This document shows, piece after piece, positions 7,095 to 14,841 of a stretch of 64,000 nt of DNA; within the stretch, counting starts at the first letter, position 1; each line of letters begins with the position of its first letter. Under the pieces are notes generated by a model. That model saw nothing but the letters and a program-made list of their open reading frames with translations, did no database searches and was not told the origin of the DNA. Both the position numbers and the translations under genes were made by a program. This DNA is from Pedobacter africanus (GTDB taxonomy: Bacteria > Bacteroidota > Bacteroidia > Sphingobacteriales > Sphingobacteriaceae), in contig NZ_FWXT01000003.1 of assembly GCF_900176535.1 (NCBI RefSeq), forward strand, positions 124,001 through 188,000. The letters are read 5' to 3'.

Positions 7095-10000
7095 TTATTT
7101 GATGCTGATCAGGACTTTAATTTTACTTATGCCTTTGGCAGTATAGCCTTCCAGCGCTTTGCCCAGTACCTGTCCTATTTTAACTTTTTCGGGGTCGGCC
7201 TTCATCGCAACTCCCGGGGTTGAAGAAGTAACAAGCAGGTCTCCTCTGTATATCGCGCCTCCTTCGTCACAAACCTTGGTTGGGATAACACCTACAACGC
7301 CCATAGGTACCTGACTACTCAGATCGGCATCTATGTGCTCTTCTGTCAGTAATACCCCTGGTTTTGTAGCATAAACTCCAGCTACCAAAGTAGAGTAAGG
7401 TCCTGCAGATTTTTCGACAGTGCGGTCTTTGCTGGTCGAGATGACGAGGATGTCTCCGGGTTCGTAAGCGGCTTTATTTCCTGCAACATCAAAAGATTCC
7501 GCAATATCTGCCCCACTGTTCTGGGTACCGCCGTTAAAGAAACCCCGGCCTGCGGCATTAATGCGGGCCACATTCACTGTGCCTGGGTTCCCGCTTTTAA
7601 ATAGTGCAATGTCCCCTCCGCTATGCTGCTCCGCAGTTAATACTGCGTTTGTATTGCCGGTATTGAAATTTACCAGTCTTGCTGCCCTGCCATTGCTGAA
7701 ATTGGGTGTCCAGGCAAACAAGGCATTTCCGGTACCATCGGCGGTTGTTTCAACACCATCACCCAAATTACTTGCGTTTGCAGTAACCCCATTTCCGTTA
7801 CCATCTGCAATGGCAATAAGGGCCGGGCCATTTCCTGCAGGATTAGAGGCATGGAAGAGTCCGGCGAAGCCACCGGTACCCGATGAAATCCCGTATATTC
7901 CTGCTGTTCCAAAATTGGCGAATTGTGAATTTACCTCACCCCTTACAGCAGGAGATGTACCAGTAACCTTGTCTACTTTAAAATTTCCTGCAATTCCATT
8001 TCCAACGGTAGTTACCGTGATGGCATCGCTGGTGTTGGATTCATTGAAGTTATTGAAACGACCAGCCCTGCCGGTTGCAAATGTAGGCACCCAGGCATAG
8101 AGGGCATTGCCGCCACCGTCGATATTGGCTTCTACGGCATTGCCATTCTTACTTGCATTGGCCGTGATGGCATTGCCATTTCCATCCTGGATGGATACCA
8201 GTGCCGCACCATTTCCGGCTGGATTGGATGAATGAAAAAGGCCTGCAAAGCCACCTGTTCCGGAAGAAACGCCAAAAATACCTGCTGCACCAAAGTTGCC
8301 AAAAATGGTTTTTACCTCCGATCTTACACCTGCAGCGACACTGTTTGAATTGTCTACCAGGAAAGAAGCTGCATTGCCCTGGGTATTGTCGGGGATATTG
8401 CCGTTTCCATTGGTTTCTACTTCTAAGGTATTTCCGGTAGTGTTGGTATTGTTGAAGTTTTCAAAACGGCCAGCCCTGCCGGTGCTGTTGTTCAGACCAA
8501 CCTGACCCAATACGCCAACGGCAGTTCCAGCGGTACTGGTGGCTATAAAGCCACGGACGCCATAACCACCACCATCGTTCCGGCCTACAACTGCACCTGC
8601 AATATCGCTGGTTGTGCGGCCTACAACTGCCTCCCCACCACCATTATTATCGCCAACAACCCCGGCCGAAGTTTGTGAAGTGGTAATACCATGAATGCCA
8701 AAACCGGCACCTGTGGAAGCACGTACACCTGCACCATTGCCGGAAGTACTAACGTTTACAACGGTGCCGTTGCCTACAGATGTAACACTCAATGCATTGT
8801 TGTTATTGGCATTGTTGAAAATATTGATGGCTGCGGCAATACCATTGTTACTGGTCGCTTGTAAACCAGTTCCTGTATTGCTGTTGGCATATACTCCATA
8901 TCCATTGGCAGAAGAGTTTCCATATACGCCCAGTCCATTTGGGGTATTACCATACACGCCCCATCCTGAGCCATCCTGTGAACCATAAACGCCCACGCCT
9001 AGTCCGCCGGTTCCGTTATTGATTCCTCTGATTGCACTGGAAAACCCGCCAGGCGTGGTACTTGAGATGATGCCCCTAACTGCTGCTACACTGCTGGTCT
9101 GCGAGCTGGAGGTCCCTTCTATCGAGGTGCCATCGCCGGCATTATTAATCGAAAATAATGTTCCGGCATTGTTTTCATTGGCATTGAACGGCAATACAAA
9201 ACCACCGCCTCCAATTGAGGCTGGGGCCCAGGCTACGCCGTTGAACTTTAACACATCATTTAAAACTGGTGCAATGTTAGATACTGGCCTGGTCTGGATA
9301 CTGGCCACCACCGGATTAGGGTAAGTTCCTGAAAGATCGCCACCAGCCGCACCATTGGGTGGCAGGGTAGCGGGGATGACTCCCGGGGCTAATTTGGCGA
9401 AGGTAACCGAACCGTCCAGCAGTTTGGTAGTAGTTACCTTACCATCTGCAATTAATGGATTGGGATAGGTGCCGGAAAGATCTCCACCTGCGGCACCATT
9501 GGGTGGTAAGGTAGCTGGGATGATTCCCGGGGCTAATTTGGGCAGTGTAACCGAACCATCCAGCAGTTTGGTGGTAGTTACTTTACCATCGGCAATTAAT
9601 GGGTTTGGATAGGTACCGGAAAGATCGCCACCGGCAGGGCCGTTAGGAGGCAGAGTAGTTGGAATAACACCGGCAGCCAGTTTAGGCAAAGTTATGGCAC
9701 CGTTTACTATTTTAGCTGTGGTAACCTTGTCATTGCCAATGGTTGGGTTAGGGTAGTTCCCGGTTAAGTCGCCCCCTGCAGGGCCCGTAAGTACTCCCGG
9801 AATACCCTGGACACCCTGTGGGCCTGCAGGGCCAATCGGACCCGCCGGACCTGCCGGGCCTGGTGTGCCGGCTGCTGCGTACAAAGCAAAAGGAACACTC
9901 ATGAGTTGTGTAGTGCCCAATGCCGTATAGCTGCCTCCGCCAAGGGCCATCTCGACCTTGGCATATTGGTTGGCATTTTGCCATGGTATACCCGCAAATG

Positions 10001-10271
10001 TGCCTGTTAAGGCGGTTCCTTTACCAATTTGCAAAGTAAAAAGCCCGAGTTGGTTGGTGTTTAGCGAGTGCTCTTCCATATACTGGACAGGCCCGTTGGC
10101 AGCACCTCCGAGCACAGATATTTTAACTTTAACCGCCTGGTTGGATAAGACCGTTCCATTTGTATTTCTGGCTACCCCCTGGTAGTTTATTCCGGTTAAG
10201 CCGCTTTGTGCCAAAATATTTTGACTGGCAAAAAGCGTGATCAAGAAAGCGAATACAGTAAAATGTTTCAT
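7095..10271 (-). CDS. Giant collagen-like, Gly/Asn-rich repeat surface protein
   Basis: A 1058-residue secreted protein with signal peptide MKHFTVFAFLITLFASQNILA. Domains in order: a beta-domain of about 110 residues (LTGINYQGVARNTNG...), a collagen-like stretch of G-x-P/A triplets (about 135-160), four tandem 48-residue units built round GGDLSGTYPNP and ITLPKLA (about 160-350), a long Gly/Asn/Thr-rich region of degenerate repeats (about 380-910, VYGNSSANGYGVYA type) that may form a beta-helix, and a conserved C-terminal domain (about 920-1058; SGADIAESF, VAGVYATKPGVL, GDLLVTSSTPGVAMKA). That last domain resembles the autoproteolytic or chaperone-like ends of some phage and surface fibres, which is only an inference. 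There is no T9SS sorting tail. It is third in an operon behind porV. Confidence 0.75.
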   Translation of the reverse strand: MKHFTVFAFLITLFASQNILAQSGLTGINYQGVARNTNGTVLSNQAVKVKISVLGGAANGPVQYMEEHSLNTNQLGLFTLQIGKGTALTGTFAGIPWQNANQYAKVEMALGGGSYTALGTTQLMSVPFALYAAAGTPGPAGPAGPIGPAGPQGVQGIPGVLTGPAGGDLTGNYPNPTIGNDKVTTAKIVNGAITLPKLAAGVIPTTLPPNGPAGGDLSGTYPNPLIADGKVTTTKLLDGSVTLPKLAPGIIPATLPPNGAAGGDLSGTYPNPLIADGKVTTTKLLDGSVTFAKLAPGVIPATLPPNGAAGGDLSGTYPNPVVASIQTRPVSNIAPVLNDVLKFNGVAWAPASIGGGGFVLPFNANENNAGTLFSINNAGDGTSIEGTSSSQTSSVAAVRGIISSTTPGGFSSAIRGINNGTGGLGVGVYGSQDGSGWGVYGNTPNGLGVYGNSSANGYGVYANSNTGTGLQATSNNGIAAAINIFNNANNNNALSVTSVGNGTVVNVSTSGNGAGVRASTGAGFGIHGITTSQTSAGVVGDNNGGGEAVVGRTTSDIAGAVVGRNDGGGYGVRGFIATSTAGTAVGVLGQVGLNNSTGRAGRFENFNNTNTTGNTLEVETNGNGNIPDNTQGNAASFLVDNSNSVAAGVRSEVKTIFGNFGAAGIFGVSSGTGGFAGLFHSSNPAGNGAALVSIQDGNGNAITANASKNGNAVEANIDGGGNALYAWVPTFATGRAGRFNNFNESNTSDAITVTTVGNGIAGNFKVDKVTGTSPAVRGEVNSQFANFGTAGIYGISSGTGGFAGLFHASNPAGNGPALIAIADGNGNGVTANASNLGDGVETTADGTGNALFAWTPNFSNGRAARLVNFNTGNTNAVLTAEQHSGGDIALFKSGNPGTVNVARINAAGRGFFNGGTQNSGADIAESFDVAGNKAAYEPGDILVISTSKDRTVEKSAGPYSTLVAGVYATKPGVLLTEEHIDADLSSQVPMGVVGVIPTKVCDEGGAIYRGDLLVTSSTPGVAMKADPEKVKIGQVLGKALEGYTAKGISKIKVLISIK
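9331..9790 (-). repeat. 144-bp tandem coding repeats
   Basis: The phrase GAAAGATCGCCACC and its neighbourhood recur at 9331, 9475 and 9619, with a diverged copy at about 9763: an exact 144-bp period encoding 48 residues. The first three copies are nearly identical at DNA level, suggesting recent duplication or gene conversion. Confidence 0.85.
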
Positions 10272-10301
10272 ATAATTAGCGTTTAAATAGGTTTATGTGA
10301 A

Positions 10302-11468
10302 TTATTTTTTTGCTGGTTTGCCCATAATAGGCGCGTAACTTAAGGTGAAGCGCATGGTGTTACGCATGACATATCTTTCGGCACTTGGGAAAATATAGCT
10401 GATATCGACACGGATGGGGTTTGCATTAAAACCCACACCTGCCGCAAAATGCTGTCTGTTCCCTTTTTCGGGGTTTTCATAAAAATAGCCGGTCCTTATA
10501 AAGAACTGGTCGTAGTAGGAGAACTCCAATCCACCGGCTATTGTAAATTCCTGCAATTCTTCTTTAAAGCCACCGGGTGCGTCGAATAATGAGCTGAACA
10601 ATGCACTTGCTACACCTCTGTTGGGATCTTTTCCCTTTTCTATCTGGTTGGTTATGTTTCCCTCCTGATCGAGTTTGTAACGCGGTGGGGTAGGTACCAT
10701 GAGTTTGTTTACATCCAGTAAAAGGGTTAACCTGTTTTCGGGTGTGGCATAGAGTGAATAACCCGCACCGACCCGGAGGTTCATGGGCATGAAGGTTGTT
10801 TGTACTTCGTTGTATTTTAGCTTGGTACCTATATTGGTTAAGGCAAGCCCCCAGTTAAACCGCCTGCCATATTTACCCTTTTGAGACAGTTTATCTGAAT
10901 ATAGGGAAATATCGGCTGCAAAGGCATCGGTACGTTTTAAGAGCAGGTTGTTATAGGTTCCGGACCCTATGTCGCTTTGAAAGTACCGTGCGGTTAAGGC
11001 CATAGCGAAGTTCTCACCAAACTTTCGGACATAACTGGCATCAATGGAAAATTCATTGGCTTTATAAGCCTCAAGCAATTCGCCGCTTTCATTCCTGAAG
11101 CTAATGGTACCCAAATCAAGGTATTTAACTGACAGTCCAAGGGCCTCTCTGTCGTTCAAGTGCCTGTACGCGGTTAAATAACCCAAATGCGAGTCTTTGG
11201 TAAGTTCTCTCATCCAGGGGGTATAAGATACACTTACCCCCATTTTTTCGCCAAATATCAGTTTAGCAGCATTGATGAAAATGGAGTTGGCGTCTACCGG
11301 TAAACCTGTTCCTGCCTCAGCTACCCCTGCGTTTCTGGCATCGGGACTGAGCAGCAGGAAGCCTGCACCGGTATTGACAACCCGGCTGTCCTGCTGCGCA
11401 TAAATGTTAGGGCAGCAACAGACCATGCATGCTGTATAACATACAGCAAGGTAAATTGTACGTTTCAT
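10302..11468 (-). CDS. porV: Type IX secretion outer-membrane protein PorV (LptO)
   Basis: A 388-residue outer-membrane beta-barrel of the FadL-like PorV/PorQ family. PorV binds T9SS cargo after the translocon and hands it to the attachment complex. Family segments are clear: LLLSPDARNAGVAEAGTG, FINAAKL...KMGVSVSYTPWMREL, a KLMVPTPPRY loop, and the DAPGGFKEELQEFTIAGGLE segment before the last strands. It has a Cys-rich but otherwise ordinary signal peptide (to YAQQ). It lies 4 bp after the T9SS-sorted protein at 11473 and 30 bp before the collagen-like gene, so the three are probably co-transcribed. Confidence 0.88.
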   Translation of the reverse strand: MKRTIYLAVCYTACMVCCCPNIYAQQDSRVVNTGAGFLLLSPDARNAGVAEAGTGLPVDANSIFINAAKLIFGEKMGVSVSYTPWMRELTKDSHLGYLTAYRHLNDREALGLSVKYLDLGTISFRNESGELLEAYKANEFSIDASYVRKFGENFAMALTARYFQSDIGSGTYNNLLLKRTDAFAADISLYSDKLSQKGKYGRRFNWGLALTNIGTKLKYNEVQTTFMPMNLRVGAGYSLYATPENRLTLLLDVNKLMVPTPPRYKLDQEGNITNQIEKGKDPNRGVASALFSSLFDAPGGFKEELQEFTIAGGLEFSYYDQFFIRTGYFYENPEKGNRQHFAAGVGFNANPIRVDISYIFPSAERYVMRNTMRFTLSYAPIMGKPAKK

Positions 11469-11472
11469 AGGT

Positions 11473-11970
11473 TTATTGTATAACTAGTTTTTCGGAATAC
11501 TGCTTAAATGCTGCTTTGAGCACAACATAGTAAAGACCAGAAGACAGCCCTGAAATCAGCAAAGGATACTTCACTTTACCGGCCAGCAGGTTTACCGTAA
11601 AATTTCTGACTGTTTGCCCTGCGTTGTTAACCAGCTGCAGGTTAACAGGGCCTGATTTAAGTAAATCGAACTCTACATAAGTTGAGCCGGTGGCTGGGTT
11701 GGGATAAACAATGAAACTGTTGACGTAGTTGATTTCCGGGTCGGTTTCGTTACCCGCTACTTCTGGCTGCTGGAAGCCCTGTGTGACCAGTAGTGGAGGA
11801 CTTTCAATAGGGTTTACCAGCACATCACCAATGGTGTATTGAATAATGGTGTTGTTGATTTGCGCGGTACCTCCAGTGCTTGCTACTACAGAACGCTGAA
11901 GCTGTGCTTGCTGTGCTGAGGCAGTTGTTCCGGTAGCTAAGGCAAAACAAATAGGGATGATCGTTTTCAT
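11473..11970 (-). CDS. T9SS C-terminal sorting-domain protein
   Basis: A 165-residue secreted protein. It has a signal peptide ending ASAQQ, a short N-terminal part (residues about 20-85) with a beta-strand-rich TIGDVLVNP segment, and a type A T9SS sorting domain in its last 80 residues (FIVYPNPATGSTYVEFDL ... GLSSGLYYVVLK ... EKLVIQ). The small passenger means it may be an adaptor or anchor rather than an enzyme. It is the first gene of the operon 11970-6644; upstream sequence shows no clear TAnnTTTG box. Confidence 0.82.
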   Translation of the reverse strand: MKTIIPICFALATGTTASAQQAQLQRSVVASTGGTAQINNTIIQYTIGDVLVNPIESPPLLVTQGFQQPEVAGNETDPEINYVNSFIVYPNPATGSTYVEFDLLKSGPVNLQLVNNAGQTVRNFTVNLLAGKVKYPLLISGLSSGLYYVVLKAAFKQYSEKLVIQ

Positions 11971-12222
11971 AAAAGGTTGATTGTTAGAATTTAATTTAGA
12001 CTATTCCAAGGTGTTGAAAATCATGATGTTTTTTGAAGAGAATGATTGAATGGTATGTTTAACGAGCGGGGAGTAATTCTGGTTGAGGGAAAAATAATTC
12101 CGTCCATCAGATTTGTCGGAAGGTAATATTTCATTTCTTCGTTTGTTAAGATTGTTAAATAGAATTGCTTAAAAGTAAGTGCTTTAGCAAAAAAGAAATA
12201 GTAAAAAACAACGGATTTTCAA

Positions 12223-13050
12223 TTAAAGATCAAGGCTGTCTGTAAGCTTGCCTGTAAAGTTCAGCTGACCCATTTTATGCAATTGCGATGGGGTACAACC
12301 ATAGAAATGTTTAAACTCCTTGATGAAGTGTGTCTGATCAAAGAACTCAAACCTATCTGCCAGATCTGTCCATTTCAGGCATGCGTTTTCACACAATAAC
12401 CGCCTGAGCTGGCTAAAGCGGACGATCCTGCCGAAGGTTTTTGGGCCGAATCCGATCTTTTCTTTGAAATGATCGCGAAGGGTGGTGGGCGACATGGCTA
12501 CTTCCCTGCAAAGTTCAGCGATGTGGATGTTTCCTGCATATGCTTTAATGAGATCACAGGCATATTCTACCCTTGCGGTGCAGATTTTTTCAGACAGGAA
12601 CAAGCGCTGTAACAACCAGCTTTCAAGAATTGATATGACCTTTTGCGGAGATTTCATTTCATCCCGCATCTGACAGATCGTTAACTTTAATGCGGGAAAC
12701 AAAGCCTCCATATCTGTAGCTGAATTCGTGAAATGATGCTGAGGAATGCCCAGGAGTTTGTAGGCACCAAAAGGTTTGAAATAAACCTGTACCACTTTCC
12801 TGGTAAAAGAGTCGAAGGAACGGAGCCGATCAAGAAAACCTACATAACTAAGGGGGTTTTTAAAAGTGTTGGTGGTATTGAGCTCGCGGATGAGTTTTTT
12901 TTCGTCAAGCGAAAAGCACATTACGGTATAGTCAACAGGAAAAATATGTATGGGGTTATTGCTATCGATTTGTTCATTTATTTCCACATAACCGTACGCC
13001 AGTATATAGGGCTGTAGCGCAGGGTTTGGGGTAAATGGATTGATAATCAA
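12223..13050 (-). CDS. AraC-family regulator with DUF6597-type sensor region
   Basis: A 275-residue regulator. The N-terminal 130 residues begin with the FTPNPALQPYILAYGYVEI pattern seen in Bacteroidota AraC proteins with the DUF6597 sensor, including a FKPFGAYKLLGIP segment. The last 100 residues are an AraC-type double HTH (IAELCREVAMSPTTLRDHFKEKIGFGPKTF, then FFDQTHFIKEFKHFYGCTPSQ). It lies downstream of the quinone-detoxification pair on the same strand but is separated by a strong hairpin (13076-13114), so it is probably a separate unit. Its target is not evident. Confidence 0.8.
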   Translation of the reverse strand: MIINPFTPNPALQPYILAYGYVEINEQIDSNNPIHIFPVDYTVMCFSLDEKKLIRELNTTNTFKNPLSYVGFLDRLRSFDSFTRKVVQVYFKPFGAYKLLGIPQHHFTNSATDMEALFPALKLTICQMRDEMKSPQKVISILESWLLQRLFLSEKICTARVEYACDLIKAYAGNIHIAELCREVAMSPTTLRDHFKEKIGFGPKTFGRIVRFSQLRRLLCENACLKWTDLADRFEFFDQTHFIKEFKHFYGCTPSQLHKMGQLNFTGKLTDSLDL

Positions 13051-13075
13051 AACGTTTGCTTAGGTGTATAGCAAA

Positions 13076-13114
13076 AAAAACATTTTTTTGCTGCAATTAC
13101 AAAAAAATGTTTTT
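13076..13114 (-). terminator. AT-rich intrinsic terminator after the mhqO/mhqD-like pair
   Basis: Perfect 15-bp arms (13076-13090 and 13100-13114) surround a 9-nt loop. Read on the minus strand, eight T residues follow the stem start, so this fits a terminator for the gene ending at 13174. Confidence 0.7.
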
Positions 13115-13173
13115 CCATTTAACCCTTTGTCACAAGTTTGCCTGCTGGATTAATGACCTCCCCGTCAAAGTAT

Positions 13174-13803
13174 TTAATTCAGTTGAAAGACGATTTTTCT
13201 GGCCAGATCAATTTCCTGCTTTGTGATGGTATGCGGTCTTCCCGGATAGATTTTTAACGTAACGCTGGCGTTCATCTTTTCAATAAGGCCTTTGCTCAAC
13301 TCCACTCTTGAAACAGGTACATGCGGATCGGGGTCGCCGGTGGTGATCAATACAGGGGTTTGTTTAAAATTACCTGTATAATTTTGCATATGGATTTCCT
13401 TGCCAATCAATCCGCCTGTGAATGCAACTGCCCCGCCATACTTTGCTGCATTCCGGCTGATGTATTCCAGCGTTAAACAGGCGCCCTGGGAAAAACCGAC
13501 AAAATAAATTCTATCCTGGGGAATCCCGGCATTTTCAATAACTGTAACCAGATCTTTGATGACTTGAAGTGCAGAATCTAAAGCGGGCTGGTTTTCTTTA
13601 ACCGGTACCATGAAACTGTGAGGGTACCAGCTGTTATTTGTAGTCTGAGGTGCAAAGAACGCAGCTTCCTCTATTTGCAGGTGATCTGCTAAAGCAATAA
13701 TGTCTGTCGCCGATGCCCCTCTGCCGTGAATAAAAATGACAGCACTTTTTGCTTCTGCTACCGGAACTCCGGCAGTAATTATATTTTTCTGATGAATATA
13801 CAT
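13174..13803 (-). CDS. mhqD: Alpha/beta hydrolase (phospholipase/carboxylesterase, MhqD-like)
   Basis: A 209-residue cytoplasmic serine hydrolase. It has the nucleophile elbow GFSQGA, an oxyanion segment IFIHGRGA, an acid residue in TTGDPDPHVP and a catalytic His in YPGRPHTI, spaced as in small carboxylesterases. The upstream neighbour is a ring-cleaving dioxygenase-like protein, with the two reading frames one base apart. In Bacillus the MhqO and MhqD pair is linked to resistance to hydroquinones and other quinone-like electrophiles, and I assign this pair by that analogy. Other esters are possible substrates. Confidence 0.8.
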   Translation of the reverse strand: MYIHQKNIITAGVPVAEAKSAVIFIHGRGASATDIIALADHLQIEEAAFFAPQTTNNSWYPHSFMVPVKENQPALDSALQVIKDLVTVIENAGIPQDRIYFVGFSQGACLTLEYISRNAAKYGGAVAFTGGLIGKEIHMQNYTGNFKQTPVLITTGDPDPHVPVSRVELSKGLIEKMNASVTLKIYPGRPHTITKQEIDLARKIVFQLN

Positions 13804-13804
13804 G

Positions 13805-14740
13805 CTAATCTAATTTTGGTAATATACTTTCTATTTCTTCTCTGCTGCTTTCGTACTGTACAGGTAGTTTTAAATTCCTGCCCAATTCTTCCAGCGGCTC
13901 ATCTATGGTAAAGCCCGGATTATCTGTGGCAATTTCAAAAAGCACACCTCCCGGCTCGCGGAAATAAAGCGAATAGAAATAGTTACGGTCAATCTTTGGC
14001 GTGATGTTCAATCCCATTTCAACGATTTTATCTCTGAAATACATTAAGGTAGCTTCATCTTTTACCCGGAAAGCCACATGGTGTACTGATCCGCCTGCGA
14101 TGTGTCCTATCGCCTCACCGGGTGCTTCTACCAGGTCTACAATAGCGGCCTGTTCAACCGCATCAGTTGTAAATCTGGAACGGTTAACTTCTTTCTCAGC
14201 TAATTTGTAACCAAATATTTGGGTTAACACTGCTGCGGTGCCTTCCATTTTATTGGTGGTGATGGTGACATGATGAAAACCATGAACAGCATTAGCTTTG
14301 GTTACTTCGGCAGTTTCCCACTGTGGCCTGTTGTCTTTAACTTTGGCCTCCGTAAGCTCAAATTTTAAACCGTCAGGGTCAAGAAAGGTGAGGTAACGTT
14401 CGCCAAACTTAACGGCTGGTTTATTGTAAATTACATTATGATCTTCAAAACGTTTTTGCCAGAACTCAAGGCTTCCTGCAGGAACGCTATAACCTATTTC
14501 TGTTGCCTGCCTTGTTCCCCTGCGCCCGGCTGGCATGCCTTCCCAGGGAAAGAATGTTAAGATACTTCCTGGTGTGCCCTTTTCATCTCCATAATAAAAG
14601 TGATAGGTATGCGGGTCATCAAAGTTAACCGTTTTTTTAATCAGTCTTAAACCTAATATGCGGGTGTAAAAATCATAGTTCCTTTTTGCATTTCCTGCGA
14701 TTGCAGTAATGTGGTGAATACCTAAAATTTCGTTTTTCAT
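13805..14740 (-). CDS. mhqO: Ring-cleaving dioxygenase, glyoxalase/vicinal-oxygen-chelate fold (MhqO-like)
   Basis: A 311-residue protein with two glyoxalase-fold halves. The first (about 5-130) opens GIHHITAIAGN and carries YLTFLDPDGLKFEL. The second (about 150-280) opens GFHHVTI and ends GVLFEIATD. The His, His and Glu positions expected to bind Fe(II) or another metal are in place. This architecture is that of MhqO/MhqA extradiol-type dioxygenases that cleave hydroquinones. It is followed one base later by the MhqD-like hydrolase, so it should be translationally coupled. A -7 box (TAATTTTG, minus strand) lies at 14764-14771. Confidence 0.8.
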   Translation of the reverse strand: MKNEILGIHHITAIAGNAKRNYDFYTRILGLRLIKKTVNFDDPHTYHFYYGDEKGTPGSILTFFPWEGMPAGRRGTRQATEIGYSVPAGSLEFWQKRFEDHNVIYNKPAVKFGERYLTFLDPDGLKFELTEAKVKDNRPQWETAEVTKANAVHGFHHVTITTNKMEGTAAVLTQIFGYKLAEKEVNRSRFTTDAVEQAAIVDLVEAPGEAIGHIAGGSVHHVAFRVKDEATLMYFRDKIVEMGLNITPKIDRNYFYSLYFREPGGVLFEIATDNPGFTIDEPLEELGRNLKLPVQYESSREEIESILPKLD

Positions 14741-14763
14741 AAATTTCCTTTTTTTTGATCACA

Positions 14764-14771
14764 CAAAATTA
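14764..14771 (-). promoter_or_regulatory. Putative -7 promoter box for mhqO-mhqD
   Basis: TAATTTTG on the minus strand fits TAnnTTTG and lies 24 bp upstream of the ATG. The -33 position is only T-rich, so this is a moderate call. Confidence 0.4.
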
Positions 14772-14841
14772 CGGCCTGTGAATTTTAAAAATCTTACCAT
14801 AGATTAAGAAATGCGTAGCTTTATTTTCAGATATTTAAGTC

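Noticed and set aside
7561..9324. Pro/Ala/Leu-rich frames on the plus strand (7561-8100, 8695-8988, 9019-9324)
   Set aside because: They are antisense to the repetitive Gly/Asn-rich gene on the minus strand; the long open frames come from its biased codon composition.
9331..9790. Possible CRISPR-like array
   Set aside because: The 144-bp period is an in-frame protein repeat with no spacers and no cas genes.
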